A DNA stretch of 16,129 bases from ZC4RG30 sp964455685 (GCA_964455685.1 CAYVZE010000062.1:1-16129), one strand, 5' to 3'; numbered from the stretch's first letter, positions 5,925-14,297 are shown. Notes: generated by a model from the letters alone, not told the origin. Translations and numbers: made by a program.

Positions 5925-6530
5925 CTACTCCAGCATGGCCTGCAGCACCGGCTCCACCCGGTCGGCGATCACCGCATAGCCGCGGTCATTCGGGTGCACC
6001 TGGTCGGCCATGTAGCCGCGCACCCCGATCAGGTCCTCGAGCACGTCGTGCACATAGGCCGTGCCGTGCCGGCGCGCCAGCGCCTCGAAGCGCTCCGCGA
6101 AGGCGTCGCGCATCAGGCTGCCGCGCACGCCCAGCAGCAGCACGGCGGCGCCGTCGGCCTCAAGGCGGGTGATGATGGTGGACAGGTTGCCGAAGGTGGC
6201 CTCTGGATCGACCCGCCGCAGCACATCGTTGCCGCCGAGCAGCAGGATCACCAACGAGGGCCGCAGCGCCAGCACCTCCTCCAGCCGCGCCAGCCCGTCG
6301 GCGGTGGTATCGCCGGGCACGCCAAGGTTCTCGATGGGACGGCCGATGCGCTGCTCCAGCAGCCGCACGAAGCCGCCCCCCGAAGAGCCGGTGCCGTACA
6401 CCAGGCTGTCCCCGAAGGCCACCACGGGGCCCTCGCGGGTGGCCCTGGGGACGTCCGGCGAACCGCAGCCCGCCAGCAACAGGAGCCATGCGCCCAGCCA
6501 CAGGTGGACGATGGCTCCCCTCTTCTTCAT
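5925..6530 (-). CDS. SGNH/GDSL esterase lipoprotein, TesA-like (arylesterase / lysophospholipase L1 type)
   Basis: The 201-residue protein has a lipoprotein signal: basic start MKKR, hydrophobic WLLLL and lipobox LAGC with C22. After it come the SGNH blocks: AFGDSLVYGTG with nucleophile S42 (block I), GVPGDTTADG (block II Gly), LLLGGNDVL (block III Asn), and DQVHPNDRGY with the Asp/His pair (block V). TesA-like enzymes hydrolyse thioesters, aryl esters or lysophospholipids. E. coli TesA is soluble and periplasmic, while this one should be membrane-anchored. The start ATG 6530 follows the upstream stop by one base, so it is probably translationally coupled as the last gene of the receptor operon. 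In that context it may hydrolyse an ester in the imported substrate; that is inference. Confidence 0.9.
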   Translation of the reverse strand: MKKRGAIVHLWLGAWLLLLAGCGSPDVPRATREGPVVAFGDSLVYGTGSSGGGFVRLLEQRIGRPIENLGVPGDTTADGLARLEEVLALRPSLVILLLGGNDVLRRVDPEATFGNLSTIITRLEADGAAVLLLGVRGSLMRDAFAERFEALARRHGTAYVHDVLEDLIGVRGYMADQVHPNDRGYAVIADRVEPVLQAMLE

Positions 6531-6531
6531 C

Positions 6532-8409
6532 TCAGTTCCAGGCCGAGTGCATGCCGTAGGGCTGGTCCACGGACACGGCCTCGATGGCCACGATGCGGCC
6601 ATCGACCACCTTGTAGACCTCGAACAGCTCGCGCGACATGGCGTGCACGGCCTCGACCTCGACCTCGCGGCCATCGGTCAGCGTGTAGCGACGGTTGGCG
6701 AGGTTGAAGTCGGCGATGGCGGCCACCGCCACCAGGCCCCGCTCCTCGTCCACGGCCAGCACGCGATGGCCACGCAGGCGGTCCAGCGGCTTGTACAGGC
6801 CCAGGGCGAGCTGCGCCTGGCAGCCCTGGGCATACTGGCCCGGCGACTTCACCAGGCCGATGGAGCCCACGTCACCGCGGGTCACCTCCACGCCATTCTC
6901 CTTGCGCCAGCAGGCCTCCTCGAAGCGCGCGTGCACCTTGCCATCGTCGGCCTGCATGCTGCGCGCATACTCCTCCACGGCGGCCACCAGCTGGCGGCGC
7001 GAACTGCGTTGCCTGGCCGGCACCGCGCTGGTGAACAGCGGGTCGATGGCGAACTGGCTGGCATCACCCCACGGGCCGGGATTGCGCTCGCGCGCCACGA
7101 TGACCTCGGCCTCGGCGACACGCGCGCCGACCACCCGAAGCCGCACGCCCGCCCAGGCCGGCGCGTCGTGGTCATAGATCAGGCCATACCAGGCCACCGT
7201 GCGGCTGCGCTCATCCGGAATGATCAGCGCCTGGTCGGACTTGTTGCGGATCGAGCCCCAGATGCCCTCGCCCACCTGGATGCCCACGCCGTTCTCGGTG
7301 AACTTCACGTTGCGCGCCCACGGCACGTCGGCCGGGCGCTGGCCGGCCAGCGCCGTCATGAAGCGCTCGGCCAGCGCCGTCAGGCAGGCGTTGTCGCAGC
7401 TCTCGCGCAGCGTGGCCGGATCCTCGGGACGGGCCGGCGGCGGCGGTGCGTAGTGGTAGAAGGGGTTGTGCATCATATGCGGCACGTAGCTGAACACCGC
7501 CTCGATGCGATGGATGGCGCCGTTGCGGATGCGGAAGGCCTCGATCAGCGAGATCGAGTTCGGCCACTTCAGCGCCGTGCGCATCTCGCGCCCGTCGGTG
7601 AGCTTGTAGCGATCCCACTCGTTGGCGTGGTCGAAGAAGCCGGTGGCCACCACCACGCCACGCTCCACGTCGATCACCGGATAGCGGCGCTCGCGGATAC
7701 GCTTGTTGATGCGGTAGATGCCCAGCTTGAACTGGTCCTCGCAGCCCGGCGAGATCGAGCCGGCGTTGCCGCCGCCGCTGCTGGCGGCGGTGGTCAGGAT
7801 GCCGTTCTCCAGCCGGCCGCAGTCCGGGTCGAAGGGCGCGAACACCACGCCGTCGTTCACCTCGACGGTATTGAAGTAGCTGTCGGCCACGGCGCGCAGG
7901 CGCGCGCGCGAGCGACGCTGCTCCTCGGGCAGGATCTCGTTGAAGGTCGGGTCATGCTCGATCTTCGTCACGTCGCCGAAGGGCAGCGGCAGGCCGGTGT
8001 TGCGCACCACCACCGTCTCGACGTCAGACAGCAGGCCGTCGCGCACCGCCAGGCGCAGCGCGAAGTACACCGGCTTGCCGTTCTCCTCGGCCCAGCCCAG
8101 CCAGGCCGCATTGCCGGTCTCGGTGTCCGCCGCGATCAGCCCGTCCGGCGCGATGCCGGTGGCAGTGGCCCACAGGCCTTCCTTGCCAAAGGGCAGTTCC
8201 ACGTTGTTCTCGGTGAAGCGCACGTTCTGGTGCGTCTTCAGCGAGGAGGCATCGCGCTTCGCCAGCGCGCTGACGTAGTCGCGCGTCCACTGCGACAGGC
8301 AGGCGTGGTCGCAGGTGACCTCTTCCCAGGCCGAACGCTCGCCCGGCGCACGGGCGTGGGCAGTGATCGCCGCGGCGGCGGCGAGCAGGACGATGCTGAA
8401 CTTCTTCAT
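6532..8409 (-). CDS. Secreted protein with two tandem DUF8021/SnoaL-like units
   Basis: The 625-residue protein has a Sec signal peptide (MKKF then an alanine-rich core, likely cut after AHA, residue 19). The rest is two related units of about 280 residues each (33-310 and 338-620) joined by a proline-rich segment (321-327). Shared landmarks occur in order in both: CDHACL (33) / CDNACL (338); RFTENNVE (64) / KFTENGVG (369); a Cys pair (C197, C223 / C500, C530); YKLTDGRE (268) / YTLTDGRE (575); and IEAV near each end. I recognise this as the DUF8021 type of NTF2/SnoaL-like periplasmic protein, from memory. Its biochemical function is not established; NTF2-like pockets bind small hydrophobic ligands. 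The paired cysteines suggest disulfides in an oxidising compartment. It lies in the receptor operon, 24 bases after the SMP-30 gene. Confidence 0.75.
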   Translation of the reverse strand: MKKFSIVLLAAAAAITAHARAPGERSAWEEVTCDHACLSQWTRDYVSALAKRDASSLKTHQNVRFTENNVELPFGKEGLWATATGIAPDGLIAADTETGNAAWLGWAEENGKPVYFALRLAVRDGLLSDVETVVVRNTGLPLPFGDVTKIEHDPTFNEILPEEQRRSRARLRAVADSYFNTVEVNDGVVFAPFDPDCGRLENGILTTAASSGGGNAGSISPGCEDQFKLGIYRINKRIRERRYPVIDVERGVVVATGFFDHANEWDRYKLTDGREMRTALKWPNSISLIEAFRIRNGAIHRIEAVFSYVPHMMHNPFYHYAPPPPARPEDPATLRESCDNACLTALAERFMTALAGQRPADVPWARNVKFTENGVGIQVGEGIWGSIRNKSDQALIIPDERSRTVAWYGLIYDHDAPAWAGVRLRVVGARVAEAEVIVARERNPGPWGDASQFAIDPLFTSAVPARQRSSRRQLVAAVEEYARSMQADDGKVHARFEEACWRKENGVEVTRGDVGSIGLVKSPGQYAQGCQAQLALGLYKPLDRLRGHRVLAVDEERGLVAVAAIADFNLANRRYTLTDGREVEVEAVHAMSRELFEVYKVVDGRIVAIEAVSVDQPYGMHSAWN

Positions 8410-8433
8410 GTGCTTTCCCTGTACTCCTCGCCC

Positions 8434-9393
8434 TCAGCGGGGCATGGGAATGGCGATGGCCTTGAACTCGCCCGGATCCTGGCCGCGCAGCTGCGGATTG
8501 ACCAGGTAGTCGATCTTGCCCTCCACCGTGTAGATGGTGTCGCCCACCAGCGTGGCGCCCGGCGTGGAGTTCAGCCCGTCCCGCACCACCTCGATGCGGG
8601 CATTGTCGCCCTCGATGGTCACCAGCGTCACGCGGCCGCCCGGCCCCTCGGCCTGCAGGAAGCGGTCGGGGCCCACGGGCCTGAGGCCATCCGGCCCGTC
8701 CATCTGCCGGTCGGCCGTGAGCCGGGTGAGCTCGGGCGCAGCCGGATCGGCGGTGGGCTTCACGCGCCAGAGCGTGTGGCTGCGCACGTTGTTGATGTAC
8801 ATGCTGCCGTCGCCGCCGAAGGCGATGCCGTCCACGCCGATGAGGCTCGGGTGGCTGGCCACCACTTCCAGTGCACTGCCGCCGCGCGGCAGGCGCAGGA
8901 TGCGGCCGCCCGGGGTATCCGTGGCGTAGGCTGCCCCATCCGGGCCGATGGCGATGTCATTGCAGGTGCCGCCCGGCTCCGGGAAGGGCCAGCGACCCAC
9001 CAGCGCGCCGCTCTTCAGGTCGAAGGCCACCACCTCGGAAGGCTGCGGCGGCCCCTCGGAACGCACGAAGGGATTGGCCACCGAGCACACCCACAGCCGC
9101 CCGCCCGCATCGTCGGCCAGCACGCCGAACACCGCGCGCAGGCCGTTCCCGGCCGAGGGCGTGACGAAGGGCTTCGCCACGCTCTCGCCGGGACCTGCGC
9201 GATAGATGATGCCGGACATGCTGCCGATGAACACCGAGCCGTCGGCCGAGGAGCCGATGCTCTCCGGGTGCACGTTGCGGCCATCGATCAGGATGTCGCC
9301 GCGCGCGGCCGGCGGCCTGCCGGCCGGCGCGGTGCATCCCGCCACCATCAGCGCGGCCGCAACGGCGGCCGCGCAGGAGCGAATCGTCTTCAG
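8434..9393 (-). CDS. SMP-30/gluconolactonase-like beta-propeller lipoprotein (probable CTG start)
   Basis: The protein resembles the SMP-30/gluconolactonase/LRE family, six-bladed propellers that hydrolyse lactones or related esters with one divalent metal. Counting from the CTG start (319 residues), likely metal residues are E44 (HPESIG), N145 (CNDIAIGPDG) and D188 (GVDGIAFGGDG). ATG 9348 would begin inside a signal peptide (MVAGC) and leave no basic or hydrophobic region. Extending to CTG 9393 gives MKTIRSC, an alanine-rich core and lipobox VAGC with C20, a complete lipoprotein signal. The CTG overlaps the receptor's stop as CTGA and is preceded by the near-ideal site TAAGGAGG at 5-base spacing. 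The family call is good. The start call is inferred, and a miscalled ATG is possible. The substrate is unknown; a lactone or enol ester is plausible. Confidence 0.82.
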   Translation of the reverse strand: MKTIRSCAAAVAAALMVAGCTAPAGRPPAARGDILIDGRNVHPESIGSSADGSVFIGSMSGIIYRAGPGESVAKPFVTPSAGNGLRAVFGVLADDAGGRLWVCSVANPFVRSEGPPQPSEVVAFDLKSGALVGRWPFPEPGGTCNDIAIGPDGAAYATDTPGGRILRLPRGGSALEVVASHPSLIGVDGIAFGGDGSMYINNVRSHTLWRVKPTADPAAPELTRLTADRQMDGPDGLRPVGPDRFLQAEGPGGRVTLVTIEGDNARIEVVRDGLNSTPGATLVGDTIYTVEGKIDYLVNPQLRGQDPGEFKAIAIPMPR

Positions 9394-11834
9394 AACCTCC
9401 TCCTTACCGACAGGGCCCAGGACCTGGGCGCACCAGGCATGGCCGTGACATAGGTGCCGGCGTAGAACTTGTTGATGTAGTACAGCTTGTCATCGAGGTT
9501 GGTGACCTCCAGCGCGACGTTCCAGCTCTCGTCGGCAGTGCGGTAGGTGAGCCGCGCATTGGCCATCTTGTAGGGCGAATTGCTCACCACCGGGTCGCAG
9601 GCCAGGTTGCCGCAGTAGCCCGGCGTGTAGAACACGTCCAGGCGCGGCGTGAACGTGGCGCCGCTGGGCAGGTTCCAGGTGTACTGCACGCCGGTGCTCC
9701 ACTTGGTCCTGCCGATGCCGGGCGCCCGCTGGCCCTCGATCACCGAGCCGGTCTCCACATACGGCGCGCCGAACTTGAAATCCAGGTAGCTGTACGCGGC
9801 GTCGATCAGCATGCCGCGCACCGGCCGGATCTCCAGCTCCAGTTCGGCGCCCTTCACCTTGGCATCGGCCACGTTCAGGTACTGGCCGCAGGGCGAGCGC
9901 TGCGGGCCCTCGGGCAGCAGCTGGCCGTTCTCGTCCACGCAATTGCTGGCCATGCCCTGGTAGCCGATGTAGTCGTTGTAGAACAGCGCCAGGTTGGCCT
10001 GCAGGCGACGGTCGAACAGGCGGCTCTTCAGGCCGAACTCCCATGCCTCCAGCTCCTCCGGACCGAAGCCGCGCACCTGCTCGGGCACATAGGGACGCGG
10101 CGTCACGCCGCCGCCCTTGAAGCCAGTGGCGAACGACAGGTAGGTCATCACGTCATCGGTCCACTTGTAGTCGAGGCTGACGCGGTAGTCGGTGTGCGAA
10201 CCACTGAAGTTGCCGGTACGACCGTTGAGCGGGTTGGCCGGGTCGCTCAGCGGCTGGAACGGGTTCACGCCGTCGACATTGAAGCGGTAGTAGGTGTAGT
10301 CCTTGTCCTGGTCCGTGTAGCGGATGCCGGCCGAGGCACTGAACTGGTCGGTGAAGTGCCACAGGGTATGCAGGAAGGCACCCTTGAAAGTGTTCTTCGT
10401 CGTGTCCGTCTGGATGAAGTCGAAGATCGGGAAGTTCATCGGGTCGGGACCGAAGAACACCAGGAAGGGATCCGACTCGCGCGTCTCGTAGGTGGTCTTC
10501 TGCCGGAAGTACATGCCGCCCACCGTGAAATCGAGCATGCCATCCAGCGCGCGGCCCGACAGGCGCAGCTCCTGGCTGAACTGGTCGTGGTAGAACTCCG
10601 ACAGGCTGGCCAGCAGCGCCGCCGGCGAGCCGTCGTTGTCGTGGCCGGAAACCGTGGTGTAGTCGCGGTAGCCGGTGATGGACTTCAGCATCAGCCCGTT
10701 GGGCAGCCGCCAGTCGATGGCAGCGGAAGCGCCCCAGCTGTTGGCCTGGTTGACCGGCTCCGCATAGAACACACCGTTGTTCGGGCCGGGCGTGCCGGCC
10801 ACATCCAGCGGCGTGTAGGTCACACCGGGAATCAGGAAGTCGGCGTAATTGACGTAGGGATCGCGCACGACCGTGTCGCCGGCCTCCGGTCCCCACGCCA
10901 CGTAGCGGTTGTCGTAGGGAACGCCCTGGTAGCTCAGCGAGGCACCGGGCACGAACTCCGCCGCGCGCAGCAGCGTCATGGGCTGGGATTCGGACTTGTC
11001 GCTGGTGACGTCGCCGATCAGGTTCACCTCGACGTCGTCGCTGGCCACCCAGCGCAGCGAACCGCGCAGCGCGGTGACGGACTGCCCACCCAGCGTGCCC
11101 ATGCTGCAGTCGGTGGTGTGGTTGCCGCGCGGGATGGCGCCGGAGATCACGTAGGGATCATCCGGGTGCATGCAGGCATAGTCCAGCCGCTTCACGTAGC
11201 CCTCGCGGCTGCGCGACATGCCGGTCACGCGGGCGAACAGCTTCCCGGGCGCCAGCGTGAAGTCGCCGCTGGCGCGCAGCTCGCGCCGGTCGAGGTTGCC
11301 GATGATGCCCTCGACGTAGCCGCCCTCGCCGGTCGGCTTGCGTGAGTACATCTTCACCGCGCCGCCCTGCGAGTTCATGCCGCTGAGCGTGCCCTGCGGG
11401 CCGCGCAGGATCTCCACCCGTTCCAGGTCGAGCAGCTCGAACACCGAGGCGGTAATGGTGGCGAAGTACACGTCATCCACGTAGATGCCCACGCCCGGGT
11501 CCACCGAGGGCGACTGGTCGCCCTGCCCCACGCCACGGATGAAGGCGCGCATCGAGTTGCCACCACCGGCCGGGTTGACCTGCAGCAGCACGTTGGGCGA
11601 CTGTGCGGTGACATCGGCGATACGCGTCTGGCTGCGCGCCTCGAGCATCTCGGCCGTGATCGCCGTGATGGCGACCGGCGTCTCCTGCAGGTTCTGCTCG
11701 ACGAACTGCGCGGTGACCACCACCTCTTCCAGTTCATCGTAGGCGTTCTCCGCGGCAAGGGCGGAAAGGGAGCCGGCGGCCAGCGCTGCGCTGACGGCTG
11801 CGGCAACGAGCGGATGCGACTTGGTGCTCTTCAC
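9390..11834 (-). CDS. TonB-dependent outer-membrane receptor
   Basis: The 814-residue protein begins at GTG 11834 (AGGGGG just upstream), with a signal peptide KSTKSHPLVAAAVSAA ending near ALA (27). A TonB box-like EEVVVTA follows at 36-42. The plug domain (about 48-168) shows ETPVAITAITAEML, FIRGVGQG, DPGVGIYVDDVY, LERVEILRGPQGTL and GGAVKMYSRKP. The remainder is a 22-strand-type barrel rich in aromatic residues, ending RRRF with the C-terminal Phe needed for outer-membrane insertion. It actively imports a ligand using TonB energy. No siderophore-specific biosynthesis gene and no extra N-terminal signalling domain is seen. Neighbours (lactonase-like, esterase, quinohemoprotein, ring-cleavage enzyme) favour an organic carbon substrate over iron, by inference. 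It is the first gene of a four-gene operon and is divergent from the dehydrogenase gene. Confidence 0.95.
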   Translation of the reverse strand: MKSTKSHPLVAAAVSAALAAGSLSALAAENAYDELEEVVVTAQFVEQNLQETPVAITAITAEMLEARSQTRIADVTAQSPNVLLQVNPAGGGNSMRAFIRGVGQGDQSPSVDPGVGIYVDDVYFATITASVFELLDLERVEILRGPQGTLSGMNSQGGAVKMYSRKPTGEGGYVEGIIGNLDRRELRASGDFTLAPGKLFARVTGMSRSREGYVKRLDYACMHPDDPYVISGAIPRGNHTTDCSMGTLGGQSVTALRGSLRWVASDDVEVNLIGDVTSDKSESQPMTLLRAAEFVPGASLSYQGVPYDNRYVAWGPEAGDTVVRDPYVNYADFLIPGVTYTPLDVAGTPGPNNGVFYAEPVNQANSWGASAAIDWRLPNGLMLKSITGYRDYTTVSGHDNDGSPAALLASLSEFYHDQFSQELRLSGRALDGMLDFTVGGMYFRQKTTYETRESDPFLVFFGPDPMNFPIFDFIQTDTTKNTFKGAFLHTLWHFTDQFSASAGIRYTDQDKDYTYYRFNVDGVNPFQPLSDPANPLNGRTGNFSGSHTDYRVSLDYKWTDDVMTYLSFATGFKGGGVTPRPYVPEQVRGFGPEELEAWEFGLKSRLFDRRLQANLALFYNDYIGYQGMASNCVDENGQLLPEGPQRSPCGQYLNVADAKVKGAELELEIRPVRGMLIDAAYSYLDFKFGAPYVETGSVIEGQRAPGIGRTKWSTGVQYTWNLPSGATFTPRLDVFYTPGYCGNLACDPVVSNSPYKMANARLTYRTADESWNVALEVTNLDDKLYYINKFYAGTYVTAMPGAPRSWALSVRRRF
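9394..9406 (-). promoter_or_regulatory. Strong Shine-Dalgarno deciding the CTG start
   Basis: On the minus strand TAAGGAGGAGG (9406-9396) is followed by TT and then CTG at 9393. AAGGAGG (9405-9399) sits 5 bases before CTG. The same bases encode the receptor's last residues (RRRF). No other start codon downstream has a comparable site. Confidence 0.7.
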
Positions 11835-11999
11835 GGAACCCCCTGGTAGTTCTTCTCGACGGGCACGAGCCCGCGCCAACGATGACGCATGCGCGCGCCC
11901 ATCTCAAGCCTTGCGGGAAGGATCGGCCGGCGGATATCACCCCGCCGCCCGATGCACTATTCTTGCGCCTCCGGTACCGGGGCAAGGAACGAACAGAAG
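11835..11999. promoter_or_regulatory. Divergent intergenic region between receptor and quinohemoprotein genes
   Basis: These 165 bases must hold both promoters. On the plus strand TTGCGG (11911-11916) with an 18-base spacer and TATCAC (11935-11940) is a weak candidate for the dehydrogenase gene. On the minus strand I see no convincing promoter. A small hairpin (CGGGC, loop ACGA, GCCCG; 11860-11873) lies in the receptor leader. No known operator was recognised. Confidence 0.4.
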
Positions 12000-14132
12000 A
12001 TGTCACGCAGCAGCATTGCACTGATCATCGCCGGCATGGCCGCGCTGGCCGCATGCAAGGGGGTACAGGACCCGCCCGGCAAGGGCACGCCGGTGGACGC
12101 CGAACGCCTGCGCAACGCCGCCGCCGAGGCCGGCCAGTGGCTGATGGACGGCCGCACCTACGACGCCCAGCGCTACAGCCCGCTGAAGGCGATCAACGAG
12201 GACAATGTCGCGCGCCTGGGGCTGGCCTGGTACGCCGACCTCGACACCTATCGCGGCGTCGAGGCCACGCCGCTGTTCGTCGACGGCGTGCTCTACAACA
12301 TCAGCGCATGGAACATCACCACCGCCTACGACGCGCGCACCGGCCGGGAGCTGTGGACCTACGACCCGAAGGTGCCGCGCGAGTGGGGCCGCTATGCCTG
12401 CTGCGAACCGGTGGCGCGCGGCCTGGCCTTCTGGAAGGACAAGGTGATCATCGCCACCCTCGACGGCCGCCTGGTCGGCCTCGACGCCAGGAAGGGCACG
12501 CCGGTATGGGAAGCGCGCACCTTCGACGACTCCGCGCCCTGGTCCATCACCGGCGCACCGCGCGTGTTCGACGGCCTGGTGGTGGTGGGCAATGGCGGCG
12601 CCGATCTCGGCGTGCGCGGCTTCGTCAGCGCCTGGGATGCCGATACCGGTGAATTCCGCTGGAAGTTCTGGCTGGTGCCCGGCGATCCCTCCAGGGGCCC
12701 GGATGGCGCCGCCTCCGACAGCGTGATGGAGATGGCCGCGAAGACCTGGACCGGGGAGTGGTGGAAGCTCGGCGGCGGCGGCACCGCATGGGACTCCATC
12801 GCCTACGACCCCGAGCTGCAGCTGGTTTACGTGGGCACCGGCAACGGCTCGCCGCTGGCGCGCGCCCATCGCAGCCCGGGCGGCGGCGACAACCTGTTCC
12901 TGTGTTCCATCGTCGCGCTGGACTGGCAGACCGGCGAGTACCGCTGGCATTACCAGGAAGTGCCCGGCGAGGACTGGGACTACACCTGCACCCAGTCCAT
13001 CGTGCAGGCCGACCTGCAGATCGACGGGGAGCCGCGCAAGGTGCTGCTGCATGCGCCGAAGAACGGCTTCTTCTACGTGATCGACCGCACCAACGGAAAG
13101 TTGATCTCGGCGAAGAACCACGTGCCGGTGACCTGGGCCAGCCACATCGACCTTGCGACCGGCCGTCCGGTGGAGAACCCCGAGGCGCGCTACGGTACCG
13201 ACCCGGTGCTGGTGGCGCCGGGCCCCGGTGGTGCCCACAACTGGTTCCCGATGGCCTACAGCCCCGAGACCGGGCTGGCCTACTTCCCGCAGTACGAACA
13301 CTGGATGGTGTACGCGCTGGATCCTGATTTCCAGCCGCAACCCTACCGCTCGAACGCGGGCTGGGGCGGCTACACCGGCGATGCGCTGCAGAAGCGCATG
13401 CGCCTGATGCAGGAAGGCCAGGCGCGCGAGAAGACCGCGCTGGTCGCCTGGGACCCGGTGAAGCAGGAGGCCCGCTGGAAGGTGCCCCTGCCCCGTCACG
13501 GCAATGGCGGGGTGCTGGTGACCGCAGGCAACCTGGTGTTCGAAGGCACGACGAAGCAGACCTTCGCCGCTTTCCGCGCCACCGACGGCGAGGTGTTGTG
13601 GGAGATGCCGGTGCAGTCCGCGCCGGTGGCCGGTCCCATCACCTACGAACTCGATGGCGTGCAGTACGTGGCCGTCAACGCCGGCTGGGGCGGCGGCGCG
13701 GCGCAGGTGGAGCGCAGCGCCGGCATCGCCGAGCATCGTGCGCCGGCACGCCTGCTGGTATTCAAGCTGGACGGCAAGGTGCAGCTGCCGCCGCTGCCGC
13801 CCGCCGAGGAAGCGGCCATGCCCGAGCCGCCGCCGCTGCGCGCCAGCGAGGACACCATCCGCCGCGGCGCCGGGCTGTTCGCGCGCACCTGCGCGCAGTG
13901 CCATGGCCAGCTCGCCGTCGGCGGCGTGAAGGACCTGCGCTACATGAGCCGCGAGACCCATGCCCAGTTCAAGGACATCGTGCTCAAGGGCACGCTGGTG
14001 CAGAAGGGCATGGCCAGTTTCGCCAGCCTGCTGTCCGAACAGGACGTGGAGGCCGTGCAGGCCTACGTGATCTCGCGCGCCCACGAGGACTGGGGCACGC
14101 CGCCGGGCGAGGCCGGCGGCGGTCCGCACTGA
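12000..14132 (+). CDS. Quinohemoprotein (PQQ and cytochrome c) alcohol dehydrogenase lipoprotein
   Basis: The 710-residue protein has a lipoprotein signal with lipobox LAAC (C19), so it should be anchored at the periplasmic side of a membrane. The PQQ beta-propeller (about 40-600) shows GVEATP (E88, PQQ contact), the vicinal cysteines C134-C135 in YACCEPVARG, N281 in GTGNGSP and the catalytic-base segment GEDWDYT (D327). T329 two residues later argues for a Ca2+ enzyme, since lanthanide types have Asp there. The usual metal ligand Glu in GAELGVRG is Asp here (D202, GADLGVRG). A C-terminal cytochrome c domain has C631-x-x-C634-H635 and a likely axial Met, M671. Such type II enzymes oxidise alcohols and pass electrons via haem c. 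Start ATG 12000 is chosen for the signal peptide. Substrate not deducible. Confidence 0.92.
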   Translation: MSRSSIALIIAGMAALAACKGVQDPPGKGTPVDAERLRNAAAEAGQWLMDGRTYDAQRYSPLKAINEDNVARLGLAWYADLDTYRGVEATPLFVDGVLYNISAWNITTAYDARTGRELWTYDPKVPREWGRYACCEPVARGLAFWKDKVIIATLDGRLVGLDARKGTPVWEARTFDDSAPWSITGAPRVFDGLVVVGNGGADLGVRGFVSAWDADTGEFRWKFWLVPGDPSRGPDGAASDSVMEMAAKTWTGEWWKLGGGGTAWDSIAYDPELQLVYVGTGNGSPLARAHRSPGGGDNLFLCSIVALDWQTGEYRWHYQEVPGEDWDYTCTQSIVQADLQIDGEPRKVLLHAPKNGFFYVIDRTNGKLISAKNHVPVTWASHIDLATGRPVENPEARYGTDPVLVAPGPGGAHNWFPMAYSPETGLAYFPQYEHWMVYALDPDFQPQPYRSNAGWGGYTGDALQKRMRLMQEGQAREKTALVAWDPVKQEARWKVPLPRHGNGGVLVTAGNLVFEGTTKQTFAAFRATDGEVLWEMPVQSAPVAGPITYELDGVQYVAVNAGWGGGAAQVERSAGIAEHRAPARLLVFKLDGKVQLPPLPPAEEAAMPEPPPLRASEDTIRRGAGLFARTCAQCHGQLAVGGVKDLRYMSRETHAQFKDIVLKGTLVQKGMASFASLLSEQDVEAVQAYVISRAHEDWGTPPGEAGGGPH

Positions 14133-14143
14133 GCCGACGCGAC

Positions 14144-14169
14144 CCGGCTGCCCCGTGCGGGGTGGCCGG
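14144..14169 (+). terminator. Possible GC-rich hairpin terminator after the quinohemoprotein gene
   Basis: Eleven pairs form between 14144-14154 and 14159-14169, two of them G-U wobbles, with a GTGC loop. It starts 12 bases after the TGA stop. There is no T-tract, so the terminator call is tentative. Confidence 0.4.
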
Positions 14170-14256
14170 TCCCGGGGCCGGCACTGCTGCGCGCCCGGCA
14201 GGAAAATCCCCACCGGCCTGTCGATTCCCGGCCTGCCCGACCGTCGATGCCTCGAG

Positions 14257-14272
14257 GGGGGGAAATCCCCCC
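14257..14272 (+). repeat. G6-AAAT-C6 hairpin upstream of the VOC gene
   Basis: GGGGGG (14257-14262) pairs with CCCCCC (14267-14272) around an AAAT loop, ending 25 bases before the VOC start codon. A related, imperfect GGAAAATCCCC occurs at 14201-14211. It could be a leader hairpin or binding site; no function is known. Confidence 0.45.
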
Positions 14273-14297
14273 GCCGTGGAACAACCGAGGAGTCGCA

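Noticed and set aside
9349..9390. SMP-30-like protein starting at ATG 9348 as a cytoplasmic protein
   Set aside because: The ATG falls inside an obvious lipoprotein signal and has no ribosome site, while CTG 9393 has an excellent one. It is kept as the alternative if CTG initiation is disproved.
6061..9453. Plus-strand open frame of 1130 codons opposite the esterase, DUF8021 and SMP-30 genes
   Set aside because: It spans three well-supported minus-strand genes, is of low-complexity composition (rich in Ala, Arg, His, Gly) and has no recognisable domain. Long antisense frames are expected in GC-rich DNA.
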